NCBI GenBank assembly: GCA_013399115.1
Contig: VXAA01004323.1
Coordinates: 5,867 to 69,866, forward strand
Reading direction: 5' to 3'
DNA: 64,000 nt
Source: Anseranas semipalmata
Taxonomy: Eukaryota; Chordata; Aves; Anseriformes; Anseranatidae
This document shows positions 23,401 to 37,200 of the stretch, piece after piece (position 1 is the stretch's first letter; each line of letters begins with the position of its first letter). A model generated the notes under the pieces. The model ran no database searches. It saw nothing but the letters and a program-made list of their open reading frames with translations, and was not told the DNA's origin. The position numbers and the translations under genes are program-made.

Positions 23401-26400
23401 TGCTGGGGAGGGCAGCAGGAGAGCTGCACCCATGGGACACCACGCAGCAAGGACACAGCTCATGGGACATGGTCTGGAGGGTAAAAACAAAAAGGGGATT
23501 TCAGCCCAAGGGGCTGGAGATGAGGAACGCCACACTGCCCAGGTAGGACAGGTCTCTGCACTGACCAGGACCCTGCGGGGGTGAGGAGCTCAGACTCTCC
23601 CTGCATCGGGAGCAGCGGGATCAGAAGCAGGAGATGGGAGTAGGGGACAGCAGGGGAAGTTTGTCCTAAGACAGCCCCGCACAGTCGGCACCTGGCATCC
23701 CATATGATGGAATCAATGAATCTGAGGGTAACGGCTTCCCTCCAGGAGAGCCTTGGAGCTGCTGTGATTGCAGCTCCCACAGCCAGCAGGACTGCAAGGC
23801 AGCCCCTCTTCTTGGCTTTGCAAAGCTCTTCTCTTCCTTTTCTCCACGAGATAAAAATAATCCTTTTGCGTCAGCTCCATCACTGTGAGCAGCGAGACAT
23901 TTTATTCATCTGCAATTCCTTCTCTTCTCTCATTTAAACAATTCCCCATTGAGCCCATCAAATTAATTTGAGCAAGGGCCATTATTTGGCCTGCCTGCCG
24001 GCGCAGGTGTCTCCTTTTCTTTTCTTTCCGAGGAAGCTGGTAGATGGCATGAGCACGTGCCGGAAAGAGGCTTGGCAGGGGCTGGGAGCAGCACAGACCG
24101 ACAAACTCAGCGCGTAGGCTGTTATCAGGGTCACAGAGGTTCAGCAGGGGCACGGAGGTCTGTAAATCTTCGTGCCCAGTGTCAGGAAACACGCAGAGGA
24201 AGTCTGGAAGCAAGGGGCAGTTTACAGCCATGCGTTTGGGATGTGTTTTACAGCCGTACGGACACACTCGCCCGGGAGGGAGCTGCCCTCTGTGTCTCCG
24301 CTGGCAGCCTCAGCCCTTTCCAACCCAGGCCGGCTGTTTGGGGAAGGCTGTGTCAGGCTCTGGCAGCAGCTCGGGAGGAGTTACAGAGATATGCCAAATC
24401 TCAAGCTGTTCCCTTGGCCCTCATAGCCACAACCCTTCCCACTCCAGGTCACGTCAAATTTCCTGCCTTTGTCACTGCAGCAGATGCCACTGGGCTCCGC
24501 AAGGAGCAACACCGTCCCAGGGTGCCCAGACGATGCCCAGGGACAAGCTATGCAATATCACAAGCAAGGAAAAGCTGAAGAGCTTGAAGAAGAGTAAAAG
24601 CCAAATTTCTCTGAGCTCTGCACTTGCCTGGGGCATTGCTGGGGCCAGTGGAGCAATGCAAAAACAAGACTGGGCCAGGCCTTGCAAATGAAGGCCAGCG
24701 TCCCATTTGCTATCCCTGTTGAGCGAGTCCTCAGGTGCCCACGACAACACGCAGCCATGAGCTAGAAAGAATTAGTTACATTTTTCCACCTAAGTTGCAT
24801 GACCAGTAACAGAGGCCAAATCAGCCCCTGTGGAGATGCAGAGACAACAGGGAGCTGCTCACCTGCATCCCAGGATTATGCATGCTTTGCTGGCCAGAGC
24901 ACCCATAGGATGCCAGCTCCTCCCTGCTTGTGCTGCAATCCAGCTCCCTGTCCTTTCACCCAACTGTCCTCCTGTGATGGACAACGCAGAGAGGCAGGAG
25001 ACCTCACCAGCTGCTGGGCCCTGGTGGGACAGGGGTTCTCCATCAGCACACCCCAACATCGGCTCCTCTTCCAAGGTATGAGTGTGTCAGATGTGTCCCA
25101 AACGCACTCAGCAGGAGGGATGCACGGAGAAGAGAGGCTGTAGGGAAGCAGATCCATGGTGACTATGGACACCTCTTGCTTGGCCACCTTGGCTCCCAGG
25201 GAGATGGGTGTCCCCATCCCACTTTAAAATGGAGAGGAGCCACGTCTCATCCAAGGAGACACAGAAGCCAGGTCCAGGACCAGGTCTCCCAAGCCTCTGC
25301 ACCATGTCCTCATGAAAAGCCATCGCCTTGCCCTTCAAATGCACCCCGCGGCTCAGGGGCTGAGCTCACAAGCGCTCAGTAATAGCTCAGGGATCTCTGG
25401 AGGAAGAGCGGTTCACCCTCAGACGACCTGCAGGATAAGCGTCCACGCTGCTTCCATCAGCCGTAATCAGTTACGGCAGGGGGCTGAGCACCAAAAGCCT
25501 CTGCAGGAGAGGCTGTAGGCTGGCTGGCCTGCTCTCAGACCCAGCCGTGAGTGGGAGAATCGGAGCATCCCAAAAAGTCTCCCTCGCTGGCACCGCCGAG
25601 GGCACGCTTTGAAAGCAGCCCGTTCCCACGGGGCTCCAGCTGGCGTGAGCTCGCTCTGCCTTTGTGCTGGGGCTGTCGTTCATGTAAAGAACCGGTGATT
25701 TCTAAGGATCCCCCGACCTTCTGGAGAGGATTTAAATCATGTGCATAGAAAGGAATCGGTAGAGGAGAGCTAAAGAAAGAAATGGGGAGGAAAGGCGAGC
25801 CAAGCAGCCTGAGGGGCTGGGGAGTGCCTCTCTTGCCATAATGCTATGCTGTGCCCACTTCCCTGTGCCAAACAGCTTTCTGCAAGGTGTGGGAGAAAGC
25901 AGAGACTCCAGCTCTGAGGAACTGTGGAAGCTGAACACATTCAGGAACATTCAGGCAATCACAGATCTACCCGAAATGCGAGTCCTTTGAAGATGTGAAG
26001 CAGGGCTCCTCACTTCCCAGGGCAGGGAGCAAAGCCCAGACTGCAAGAGGGGTGGCGGGCGCAGAAGTGCAGACACAATCTGTCCATGAGGAAGAGGATG
26101 CAAAGCCTTCACACAAAGCAGTTCTTCTAGCAACATACGTGTGCCAGCATGGAGAAATGCAAGGGAAGGAGTAAAATAAGGTACCACCAAAAACATTTTG
26201 CTTGGCCAAATTCAGATTTCAGTTACTCCTGAATACCCAGAAAACAGCAAATTCAGAGGAAAGACACCAGATTTATTTCAGGAGAGGGACATTTAGCTTA
26301 GTGATTTGATTGTTATTGATCACAAAAATCCCCCAAGCTCCTTCCCCAGCCTCTCTCCAAACCCCTGGCATTGCAATAAGGAGCAGCCTTACATCACTTT

Positions 26401-29249
26401 CAAACATGGCCAACCCTTTTATTCCACAGATCTTCAAAGAAGAAACTAGTAAGTCAAAGCCAGTCCCAGTCAATGCGCAGTATCCCCCAGACAGCACTTC
26501 AGTACCTCACAGGATGAGACTTGCACTTTAGAAATAATTTAGAAGTACGATCGAATTTTCTTAAAACGGGACATTTTCTTGCTCCAATTGCCAGTGTTTC
26601 CATTTCACATACTAAACACGCCTCATCCTGAGCACTGAGAATTGACTTCAGCTTAAAATAACCCGTAAATATGCTGATGTCTCTCCACCACCTGCCAAAG
26701 ATAGAGGTCACAGGAAGTGACACTACACAACAAAAATAAGGTTGGAGATGTGTGGCCAGGAACAGCAGAAAGAAGAAAACCCCCAGCTCTTTGACCTTGG
26801 GGTTCAACAATCCTGCAGTTAAACACAGCTCTTTTCTCCCTTCACATACTCTGATGCAAGCCAAAAGTTATTTCAATGAAAATAAAGAAAACTGATTTAA
26901 CAAGAGAAGATTCAAGCCCTTTAGGTTTACTGCTGGCTTGTTTGGGTTAGCTCTCCAAGCACTGCTGGTGTCTAAGGTTGCCATGTCTCTGTCCAGGATC
27001 CAGAACTCTTTGTACCTGTGGTGTGGCACTCCCAGACATCTGGATTTGTGCCATACAGCCACTCTCCTGTGCAGAGTGGATATCTCCAGGGTCTCCAGAC
27101 AGATATCCAAAGGCTTTGTATTCTGCCCAGGAAGGGTGGGAGCCTGCTGAATCTCTTTTCCCAAGAAACAGCTCTCCACAGCTGAACGGTCCCCTCATTT
27201 TATCTCAGGCTACGCTATTCCAGAATAGGAGCTATCCTGATGTGGGCCAGTGGAGAAGGAAGGGATCCTGGGGGGCTGCAGAGCTCCCACCAATGGGTTT
27301 CCCAGGGCAGTGGCAGAGCAGGAAGCGCAGAGGGGAAGGAGCAAGGAGAAAAGGGCAGGGGAGTCTGCCACAGGACACAAGTGATGTTGCTCATGCACCG
27401 GAAAGCTGCACACAAGCAGTATTGCCTCCTGCTGGCCTCAGTGTGTGCTAGGGCCAGCATGTAATGTCCGTGGGGACTGTCACAGCCTCCATGGAGAGCC
27501 CTGACCCCCTCCCGGGGCAGCAGCATGCAGGGACAGCGCTCGTGTAGCTCGTGGTCACAGCACCCGCGTCCCTCGCAGCCTGCAGGCTACCAGAGACCTG
27601 GGGCATCCCTGTAGCACCCTGGGAGATTGAGCCACCAGAAGATGAGGGTTTTACAGGAGCAAGCTTGCAGACTCAAAGCAGACTGGTACCTACTCCACCA
27701 GTGAGATGCTGTGGCTCACTGCCTAAACCATCTGTCCTTAAATGGCCGATGCAGGTGACACGGAAAGCTGTGAAAGGGCAGAAGTAGGGTTTCACAAGTC
27801 CCTGGATCCACCTTGCAGTGCTCAGCTGTTCCCCTAGCAGTACAGAGAGCAGCCATCTGCAACTCGCCTAAATAACAGAGGAAGAATTGAAAGGAAATCA
27901 AAAGCATTTACAGATCTCAGAGGAAGCAAAGCCATCATGCTGCAGGTCAGTTTTCACGAGATTCGAGCTTATTTCTGTGTGCCCCCTTCTCAGGGGGCCA
28001 AACTGTATCTGGAGGTGACAGTCCTGGTGCAGGCAAGGCACAGCAGTGCTCGGTGCCGAATTCCTCCAGCACTGCTTGCGCTCTGTGCTCTTGGGTCACT
28101 GTGCAATTAGCCAGCCCTGAAGAGACACAAGGAAATCCTGCCATCGCTCAAGCTGCACGGAAGCGACTGCGTGAATCTCAATGACAGAGGAGCATTTGCA
28201 TGAAAACAGCAGGACTGGGAATAACACCACTAGAAGAACAAGAGTCTTGAACCGTTCGGAAAGGAGAGGTGAGCGCTTTTCTCTCAGACAGAATGATAAC
28301 GCTTCAGAGCTGTTGAAATAAAAACTTTGGGGACAAAATGTACTTTCCCCAGTACTAAAGCACTCACCAGTCCAGGACTGATGTGACCTTGGAGGGTGTA
28401 TCTAACCTGTTACTTACTGTAAATACAGGCAGTGCCACGAGATGGGTTGCACAGCCTGGGACAGAAGGGAGGGAGTTCATGTTCCTCTCCCTGTGCCAGG
28501 TCATCCCCAACAGCTACTGCAACACCTCCCACAGCTACAAGAAACAGAACAGAAACAGCCTCCTGGTCCTCACCTTGTTCAAGTGGCATCCCATCACCCT
28601 AGGGAATAGCAATGCAAGGCTACAAAGCAGTGAGGTTCTGGATCAAGCATCCCCCTGTCCGTTCACACTGTCCTGGCTCAGTAACAGCTCTGGACCTGAG
28701 CTGCATCCCACCAAGGCTGGGTATAGACAGGACCAGAACAGAACACGCTCCCTTGTCAAGAAAGCTCTGCGTGCAGTGCGTGCTTCTGGGGAGGATGAGG
28801 AGGGAGCACCCTGAGGCCCCAGGAGATAGCAACAGAGGCAGTGCTGGAGGGATAGGTTGAAGAAGAGATTTCAGACACTCTCCTAATGTCTCCCTACAAC
28901 TTCCCACACTTCCACCAATCTTCCCCAATCCTCCTTCCCATCATCACCTCTTGAAAACCCCAACTTCTTCCCACTGTCCATCCCAGTCCCCCAAATCCTC
29001 ACTCATCCTTCCCAGACCCTGACACCAGCCGTGGCCAAAGACTCCGGGTGCTTCAGGTAGCAAAACGCAGTGGCAGCCCCCTTGGCTGAGCAGCCTTGAG
29101 CTGGACCTGGCCCTGGGCAAAATCATCAGTGCTGCAGAGGGGCAGGGGGCCTGGGGAGTCTGGAGAGGACACAGGCTGGTGTGACAAGGCGCAGCGAGAG
29201 CAGAGCAGCTGCCTAGCACACGCACATGGATAGGAAGGCTCAGTCACCC

Positions 29250-29367
29250 CACGCGCCCTCGCTTGTCCCAGCACCACCAGCTGCTCGCACGCACCCGGCG
29301 TCGGGCTCACGCGTGTGCCCGCGGCTCCTGACCCGCACGCAGCCCTGCTACCGTGTCCCGAGGTGAG
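29250..29367 (+). promoter_or_regulatory. CpG-dense islet inside the last DNAI1 intron
   Basis: About 16 CpG dinucleotides fall in roughly 115 bases, far denser than the surrounding intron. The islet ends with GAG|GTGAGA at 29360-29367, a good plus-strand splice-donor match. It could be an unmethylated regulatory element or an alternative first exon of an unannotated plus-strand transcript. No coding frame is recognised. Confidence 0.35.
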
Positions 29368-30949
29368 AAAGCAGCCCTGCTCCCCTGCCCGCTCCACCCA
29401 TACCGCCCAGACCCCGTCAGCCAGATCTAGTGTCTGGGAGTAACCCGATTGTCCCTGAGGGACAGAGAAAGAGGTGGCTTGCATGTGAAGAAACCAGTAG
29501 CAGGAACAGAGACTTAGATAATCATCCTAGATAATCCAAGATAAATATCCAAGACAAGCATCGGACCAAGAGGCTGGCTGCCTCCTTGGCCTTAAGCCTG
29601 GGTACTGTCCAAGAAATTTTCCTTAGCCGCAGCAAATGCTGTATTATAACCTTTCTTTGACCTGCTTTCCTGTCTTCTCCCACTCCGCTGTGCTCTTCCA
29701 ACATTTCTAAAAACATTTTACATTTTTTTGGTTCTCTCCTGTTTGCCTTTGGCCTTGATGGGTTGTGCCTGGCTATTTTAGCAGTGTTTTTAAAAAACAA
29801 ACCAAAGCCCATGAGCAACTACATTCTTCTGACTGTGATGACAAAATGCTTTAATTTCTTTTCGGGAATGAAACCCGAAAGGCTTACTAATTAAACAGCT
29901 CTGCCCTAAACTGATTCTTCTTCCAGCAGTGCTTCCCTCGGGTGAACTCAGCTACCAAGGTCGTTACAAATTAGGAATGATATTTTATTAGTTAAACAAT
30001 TCTTGCCTAACGACTGCTGCAATATTTAAGGAACACTTGGAGTCCAAAAGTGGCCTGGATGACAGCAGAGATCCACTTGTTCTTAGTGCTGCATCTTAAA
30101 ATATTGCAAGAATTTCTGCCCCACCTCTGAGCTCTCAGCAGAAGGATCCAAACCAGTTTCACCAAGACTCTCCTTGCAGCAAACTATCTTTTGTCGTGAG
30201 CTTTCTGCCCAAGCACAGATGGGTGCCTGGGGAGATGGGTGCTCAGCATGCCCAGTGCAGGACTGTGCTGGTGGCAGTTTGATCGCAAACCCACCTCCAG
30301 CGAGCTCTGCTCTCTGCCTCGTGGTTGCTCTTCCCACAAGGTTTGGGTTCAATCCTCTTTGACCCCAAACTCCGGGCTCTGCAGGCTCTTGGAGCTGGCA
30401 CTTAGCAGTTGGGTAGTGTGTTCCCAGAGGACTCCCCAGAGCCTCACAGGATCTAGGGACAAGAGCAATAGGCACAGAAAGCTTCTGCTGGGCTCACACC
30501 CCATGGAAATACAGCTTGCTGCCTCGAGGCATGGAGAAGTCCTTGTCCCCAGAGACCTCAGCCTGTGGGGCTAGGGAGGGCTCCGGGCCCCAAACCACCA
30601 GGGTGAGGATGCAAGGACACCTGCTCTGCTCGGCACGAGCAGACTCCTTACCCAGTGTGTGCACAGACGTGCCCTCAACACAAGTGCCTGGTAGGTGGCA
30701 GAGTCCCTGTCCCCAGCTTCCTCTCAACATCAAGGGCACCTGGTTCTGTGTGCCACTAAAGGATTTAGGAGGCCACAACTCACAGGGAGTTTTCGGCATT
30801 TTTTGAAGCTTTTACTCTCTGTCTCGGTGAAAAGTCACTTCTGAAAATGCTACCTGAGTGCTTTCAAAAAGTTCCCCCGTTGGCTTACGTCTGCCAAGTG
30901 CTCATAAACAGGGCTGTGATAATGCTGCTGACAGCAAAACTTCGACTAT

Positions 30950-31130
30950 TAAATAACAGCCCTTAAAGATCCCAAAGTGTTTTATAAACATGAACTAATT
31001 AAGCTGCAGATCAACCCTGCAAATTATTTTCAGAGTTCTTGAACCTCCCCTTATATCTCAAGGACATAAACAGAGGAATGAACCAAGGCCTGATGAGAAA
31101 CCCAAGAGTCCTGACCCTCCCCATTTCCAC
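30950..31130 (-). repeat. Ancient SINE/LINE-tail-like fragment
   Basis: The order of words (CCCAAAGTGTTTTATAAACA, then AACTAATTAAGC, later GAACCAAGG) resembles old amniote CORE-SINE/L3-tail repeats read in antisense. It is highly decayed, and assignment is by pattern recall only. Confidence 0.35.
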
Positions 31131-34063
31131 TAATCCACCACAACAGCTTTAACTAACAGGCAAACCAGAATAAATTCAGAGCTGCTGAAATCCCACTGGG
31201 ATGAAGTTAGCTCAGTCTCTCTCGGTGAGCCCTATCCTGGAAGCCCAGCAGCAGCCAAGGAATCTGCAGAACATGGAGCAGACAGCACCGCATCTATTTT
31301 TAGGGGAAGAAAGAGGGTTTGGAATGACATGTGGCTATTAAGAGCTCTCTCTAAAAAGGGTGATTAGTCTGCTAGTCATACCTGTCAAAAGGAGCTGTCC
31401 CAGCTGTGTGGGAAGCTGGCAGAGATGCTTCACAGGCAAGCCCCTGTGGCACTGGTGTGAAACAGAGAGGCTGTGGGACCTGGATGAGCCCACGGATGCC
31501 CTGTCCCATTGGCATGCCGAGCTCTGCCAGGCCTCAGCAAGACCTTCCCATCTCTAAAGAAGCCGATGAAAACATGACCAGGCAGCTGAGCTAGCAGATG
31601 GTGGGGTTGGTGCAAAGGCCACAACCTCCAGAAGCACCAGCTGCGGCTTCTCCTCCCGGGTTTCAGGCAGGTTTCCTCACGGGGCTCTGCAGGGATCAAG
31701 CACTGGAGAGGCCAGACTGGGGCACCCAGGTATTGACCCAGGCACAAACAGGTTTCTCTATCTACAAGGAGACAGCCAGGATGCAAGGACCTCCGCACTT
31801 CTAAAAATGTATGGATGGATATTCTGCTCCTGTTAACTCAGCTCTGGGGACTCCCAGAAAAGAGGGAGAAGTTAAGACATTTTACAGAGGAAAGCTGACT
31901 GCACAGGGTAAGGGCTTAAAGAGCACACTGATTTGATCTTCAAAGGAGCTGGGATCAATACTTGAAAGTACGTCTGGATCCCCACAGTGAGATGACACTC
32001 ATGCAAATACCGCCGGAGGTTTGCAGCTAACGACACGGAGGTTGGCGCTGGCACAGCAAGGAGGCGACAGGAGGGTGCAGTGGATGGCACTGCCTGTTCT
32101 GCCAGGGCTTGACCTCCCTCTTTTAAAACACCCTCTCACAGCAGCTAAGCCTTCCCACAGCAGGGTCCCTGTCACCATCATTTGGCATGGCAGATGCCAC
32201 ATTGGCCACAAAGATGGGCCCAGCAACCCCACTCTCTTGTCCACCCATGGCATAGAAAGGCAGCTGAACTGGCTGGGCCAGGTACGCCGGCACCACTCTG
32301 CCACCGCACTGCATGTCACCCGTTTCAATTTCTCATCACTTTCAGAGAAGAGCTGGCTGTAGCCAGGGGACCTGCACACACCACCAGCCATGCCTGAACA
32401 TCCCTCCTCTTTCTCCACATGTGGAGGAAACATTTAATTCAGTGTTTAGAGTCCCTTCAAACCTAACCCAGCAAATGGAAGACAGATAGCTTAATAACAT
32501 CAGAGCAGCAGAGTCCATTTCCATCCCATTTATACGTTGCCTGGGATATGGTACGTATTGGTTTAAGGTCAGCAGCAAGTGATTGTGCCACTCCTGAACT
32601 CAGTTTAAACTGCTTTGTCAACAACATGCAATTACCCTTCCAGAAAGTTTGCAAAGGGAGAGGATTTTAAGAGACAGCGACATTTGTATCTCTGTGGAGG
32701 GCTGCTGCTGGCCACCAGGAGTGGAGGAGACATTCAAATTCATTCTGACCCATGGCAGAGTATTGCTGGCTGCTGCTCACCCCACAGCTGGGTGTGTGGA
32801 GGAGAGCAGCCACATGTGTGTGTGTGACCCATCTCCACTGGTGAACCCTTGTGAAACCAGGGCCAGCAGCAGATACGGTGCTCACCCATGCCCAGGAAGG
32901 ATTCATAATCAACTGAGAAACTTGTCCTGAGTCAGGCTGATGGCAGCTCTGACAGCTCAGATTGTCTCAGGCTGTGGTCTTTATGGAAATAAAAAAGCAT
33001 GAATATTATGAGACACTATCCTCCACAGCTCCCGCACCCCCCAAGAAACTGCCACACTGCTGTGTTTTCTGTGCTCTCTCAGCACAGGGAAGATTCGCAT
33101 TTCCAGTGGTGTCCAGTGGAAGGGACTTTTTTAGAATCAGAACACTCTGGACTGACACCAGGGTGATTAGTTTCTTGCCAAAGATCTTACTTAATACAGT
33201 TGGCTGGTAAAGTATATAAAACCTTTGGGGATATATAAATAAAAAATGATCATCCTGAAATATTGCTTTCTTGGATCGATTCTAAAAAGCCTGAAACTGA
33301 AAAAGCTCCATTAAACAAGGGACAACTGGTTTTGAGAATTATATGGGCTCAGAAATGATGCTGTGTTTACAACAATAAAGTTTTTGGCTGGATGAAGCCC
33401 AAAAGTCTAATAAAGGAACTGAGTGGGAGAGGTTCAGCATCCTGCAAGACTAGCACTCGTGGCTGGGTGGGAAAAGGGGCTTCACTGACTCACAGAGGCA
33501 TCTGCATCTCATTGCTGTCACTTGAGACAAGGATCCCAAATCTCCTTGCTGATTAAAGATAGTACTTGCTCATTTACAGGACACAGTGACACAATGGTCA
33601 GGGCACAGGCTCTGATGACCCAGAAGTGCAAGACAGGCAGCATGGGCTCTGTGGGAAGACTCAGGAAGGAGTCAGGATCACCTTTACTCAGTTTCAAGGA
33701 GTTTTGCAAATAAAACCCAAAGCTCAGAAAAGATGTGAGCTTTGGGAAACGTATGAACCTCTGTAGAGTTTATGGGTTTGCCTGAAGCACCATAAGAAAG
33801 TGCCTTCTCACCTTGAATAATCCCACAGAGAGCAAACCTCCTTCCCACCACTCCCTGCTCCTGCCCAGGAGCTAAGTGAGCCTTCTTACTCTGACAGGAA
33901 CAGAGGCAAGGATCTGACATCCCAGACATCCTGCTCAAAAGGCTTGGGGTCTTAAACACCTTGCAAGAGAGAGCAGCTTTGCCAACCTCATTGCACAGAG
34001 GAGAGGGGACAGTGAAGAGGCATGAAGAGACCTGCTGTAGTTTGGTGCCGCAGTGGTCCTTAC

Positions 34064-34249
34064 CTTGGGCATCTTGCGCAGGTTGGGAGAGAGCTTCAAG
34101 CAGGTAACGTGGCCTCTCTCATCTCCGATGATGACAACAGGGTACACGGGGTTAAACTGGATATGGGTTATTTTATTTTTCTTCTTGGCCACCACTATCT
34201 GGGTGCATAGAGCTTCATACTTATTAATGCTCAAGTCAAACACATGGGC
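34064..34249 (-). CDS. DNAI1: DNAI1 coding exon: last WD repeat, AHVFDL to LRKMPK
   Basis: A 186-base exon in phase 0 encodes 62 residues. It starts AHVFDLSINKYEALC, passes through the basic linker VVAKKKNKITHIQFNP and the blade VVIIGDERGHVTCLKL, and ends SPNLRKMPK. The acceptor has a long T tract and CCCAG; the donor is AAG|GTAAGG. THIQFNP and the GDERGHV turn are strongly conserved in DNAI1. It is separated by nearly 31 kb from the final exon. Confidence 0.95.
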
Positions 34250-37200
34250 CTGGGAAAAAAAAAGGCAAAAGGGATTAATCAGGCAAGAACATCCCTCAGC
34301 AGAAGAACGATGCCTGCAGAAATCACAGAGAGAAAAGGTCCCAAGGAAAGGCAACTTCAGCACACAATTACCATCTGCCTTCAGAGGCTGTGTCCTCTTT
34401 TAAGTAAGTGATGTGCAGAAGCTGCCTGCTGGTTTTGAGGGACTGTCCCCTCCTGCAGGGACTCACAGAGTGAGGACCAGTTCCCCGATGTGGGTGCAAG
34501 CTCTTCCCAAGACCCTGGCAAGGCTCCAGCTGATCTGGACTGGCGAAGGCTCAGAGTTGGCATTGCTAACCCCACAGGTCTTAATTCCCCTTCCTCGTGT
34601 TGCCAGTAATGAGACAACCAGGTGTTAAACCACAGTCTAACACAGATTGATGTACAAAGCGGGAAACGCTGTCAGAAGTACTGATTACCCTTTATTGCAG
34701 AGCTTTCTGACATCTCCAGCTAAATAACAACATTAAAGAGTCAAACCAGTCAAACCAATAGGGAAATGATGGGAACATGGACAATACGATTACAGATGTA
34801 CCCTGTGGTAAAGCAAGGGAAACACAGGCAAATGCACAGCACAGGACAGTTTGGTGCCGTCAGCCCACTCCGGTGCAGATGCTGCGGATGCTGTGCTGGC
34901 ACAGACATCCTTCTCCCACGGCGCTGATAGGTAAAGGTTGGCCAAATAGGAAAGGCAAGGATGGAGGGAGGCAGACCCGAAGCCTTGCTCAAGTAGGATT
35001 CCCACTGGCACAGACCTCAGACCTATGGCACTAATATAGCAGTGACACAGACCTGCCACATCGTTAACTGCACGATAATGCATTTTTCACGATGACTCCA
35101 GTGGGAACAGTGGAAGTTACTCAAGAGAACGTGTTAACTTAATGCTGTCTCCCAATAATTGCAATTAGCTCTTGTCATTGCTACAGCTTGCAAAGGCTAA
35201 TAAAACACGACGTTCCTCTCTTCCCTGGTGCTGAACTCCCACCTTGAATCCACCACGTACACTTTCAGCCATATGTTTCCTTCCCCTTTTTTGTCTTCAG
35301 AAAAACTAAGGAAGAGATTATTTTATGCTAACAAGTACAGTGGGAATATGGGGGAAATTAGGACCGAACTACTTGTTAATCTCCTGCCAGCTGTATCTTG
35401 TTTACCAGCACTTAGGAGCCAGATGAGACGTATTATTTCAACATTGTGCCATGCCCACAGTTTGAATTTAGGAATTATCTGAAATCTGACAGCAGTACCC
35501 TATAAAAGCTTATTCCAAAGAGCGTGAAAGGTTTTGTATGAAATCACTACATGTACTTTCTCATCACACACCAACAAGTTGGTGAATTTGATCTGAATCT
35601 GTCTACAGCAAAGAGCTGGGCAATCTGCAAGTGCACAGGTCCCAGGCAGTCTCACGTGCCACTGTGTCTTCATAGCCATTTGTGATGTACTCGGTCTGGG
35701 CTGTGGAATCAAGCAAAGGTTTTACAGATGCAGAAAACAAGATGAGGAAAAGTCCCTCCAGACTGAAGTAAAATAAGACTCTTCCAGACATGGAGGAGCT
35801 TGGGAAGTGGATAGGGTTCTCAGACATGTTTTAGAGAAATCCATGACAGTTTGTAATTCAAGCAGGGAATCCAAAGCATCAGCCACATATGAGCATCAGC
35901 AGTTTGGAGAGCCCTTCCCTGTGCCATGTCATCAAAAGAATAGGTGGAAAAAAGATTTCAGCCTGATCCAGTCAAAGTATCAGATGCCGGAGCTAAATTC
36001 TGAATCTTGACCTGAAACATGAGGTCCCACACTCCAGCCAAGGTAATCCCAATTTCCTTCCTCTAGGCACAAAAAAAGGGTTGCTGTCCTGCCTTGTATT
36101 TATACCTGCTGTCTTACTGCCTCTGAAAAGGAACAAGCTCTCTTTTAAGTGCATCAGCCCCCTCCTCACTGAAGGTTTAATTGCTTGCCTTCACAGAACA
36201 CATCTTTATTAATTTAAGGACACGATTCACCTCTCCCCCAGTGGCACAAGCTCAATGCTAAGTAACCTGAAAGCCCAGGAAACACCCATTGCTTGAGCAG
36301 CATTGATTAATCCAGAAAAACAAAGGCAGCATGGAGTCAGTGGCCAGGTTTTGTTTCAGCAGCAAGGTCTGCGCTGCTGTTTCACACGGCTGTCAACGTC
36401 TCCCACCTGCACACCACAGCCAGCAGTGCAGTATAGCAAAGATGGCATTGTCTGAAGGCTCAGTTTTGGAGTGCTGAGCGATGCAAATTATGCTGGGTGA
36501 GGCTGTTTTTCAAAAATGCCACTGACAGCCCAGACAAGCAGAATGCCTGGGACAAGAACTCGAAACCATCAGCAATGTGGAGAAGGTCAAAAGCAAACAA
36601 GTTTATGAATGTTCCTACTATAAAGCTCCTCTTTTATGAGCTTCTAAACAAATGGGCTTGTTTTCTTTTGCCAAGGGAATCATGGAAAAGAACAAACTAT
36701 TCTAGTTCTTCAGCTGGAAACATCAGCCTCATATCAGCTGGCAGACGCTCCAGATGGAGGGGTGGGCCACGGGCATTAGGAAGGACTTCAGAGGCTTTGA
36801 TATAGAGGCTTACAGGCACTCCCAGGGGAGGTGGAAATAGGGTCAGACCAACACTGTTATTGGTACCTTGGGAGTATCCTAAAAGGGGCATGGGGTTTCC
36901 CACAACACTTGAGGCAGCCTCATGGTGCTGTAAAGAGCTGACCAGCACCATCTGCAGATCTGCCTGGGCTTTGGGGCAGGGCTTTCTGCCCTCAAAACAG
37001 GATACTGAAATCCTGAAGCTCTCCTTGAGGCTCCTAGTCCCAGACACTGCCCAGGTAGCTCAGGTTGTGGGATTAAGGATTATGGAAGAGGCTCCAGCTG
37101 GATCTCCCATCCCAGAGACTTGCCAGCAGCACTCAGCTTCTCTCCAACCCACCACTCCAGTGGCCTTCACCCCTCCAGACTATAGATCACTGCTCACCTG

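Larger units (their letters stand above)
3269..34063 (-). other. DNAI1: DNAI1 last intron, ~30.8 kb
   Basis: The intron is GC-rich from 3.3 to 10.6 kb and then closer to average. Recognisable contents are a GAGGAC-type short repeat near 6.95 kb, an AT-rich island at 10.6-11.3 kb, a gap-split duplication at 15.6-19.2 kb containing a CR1 3' end, a decayed CR1 reverse-transcriptase segment at 22.6-23.4 kb, a CpG islet near 29.3 kb and an ancient SINE-like fragment near 31 kb. Elsewhere I see no gene, RNA gene or clear repeat. The many open frames, including 6043-6810 and 2657-3406, have no recognisable family. Confidence 0.85.

Noticed and set aside
32230..32310. Plus-frame RQLNWLGQVRR, reminiscent of a C-terminal motif of some non-LTR retrotransposon proteins.
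   Set aside because: Only about ten residues match and the neighbouring sequence gives no supporting motif; likely chance.
32813..32827. Short TG dinucleotide run.
   Set aside because: Only about six units, within the background level for vertebrate intron.
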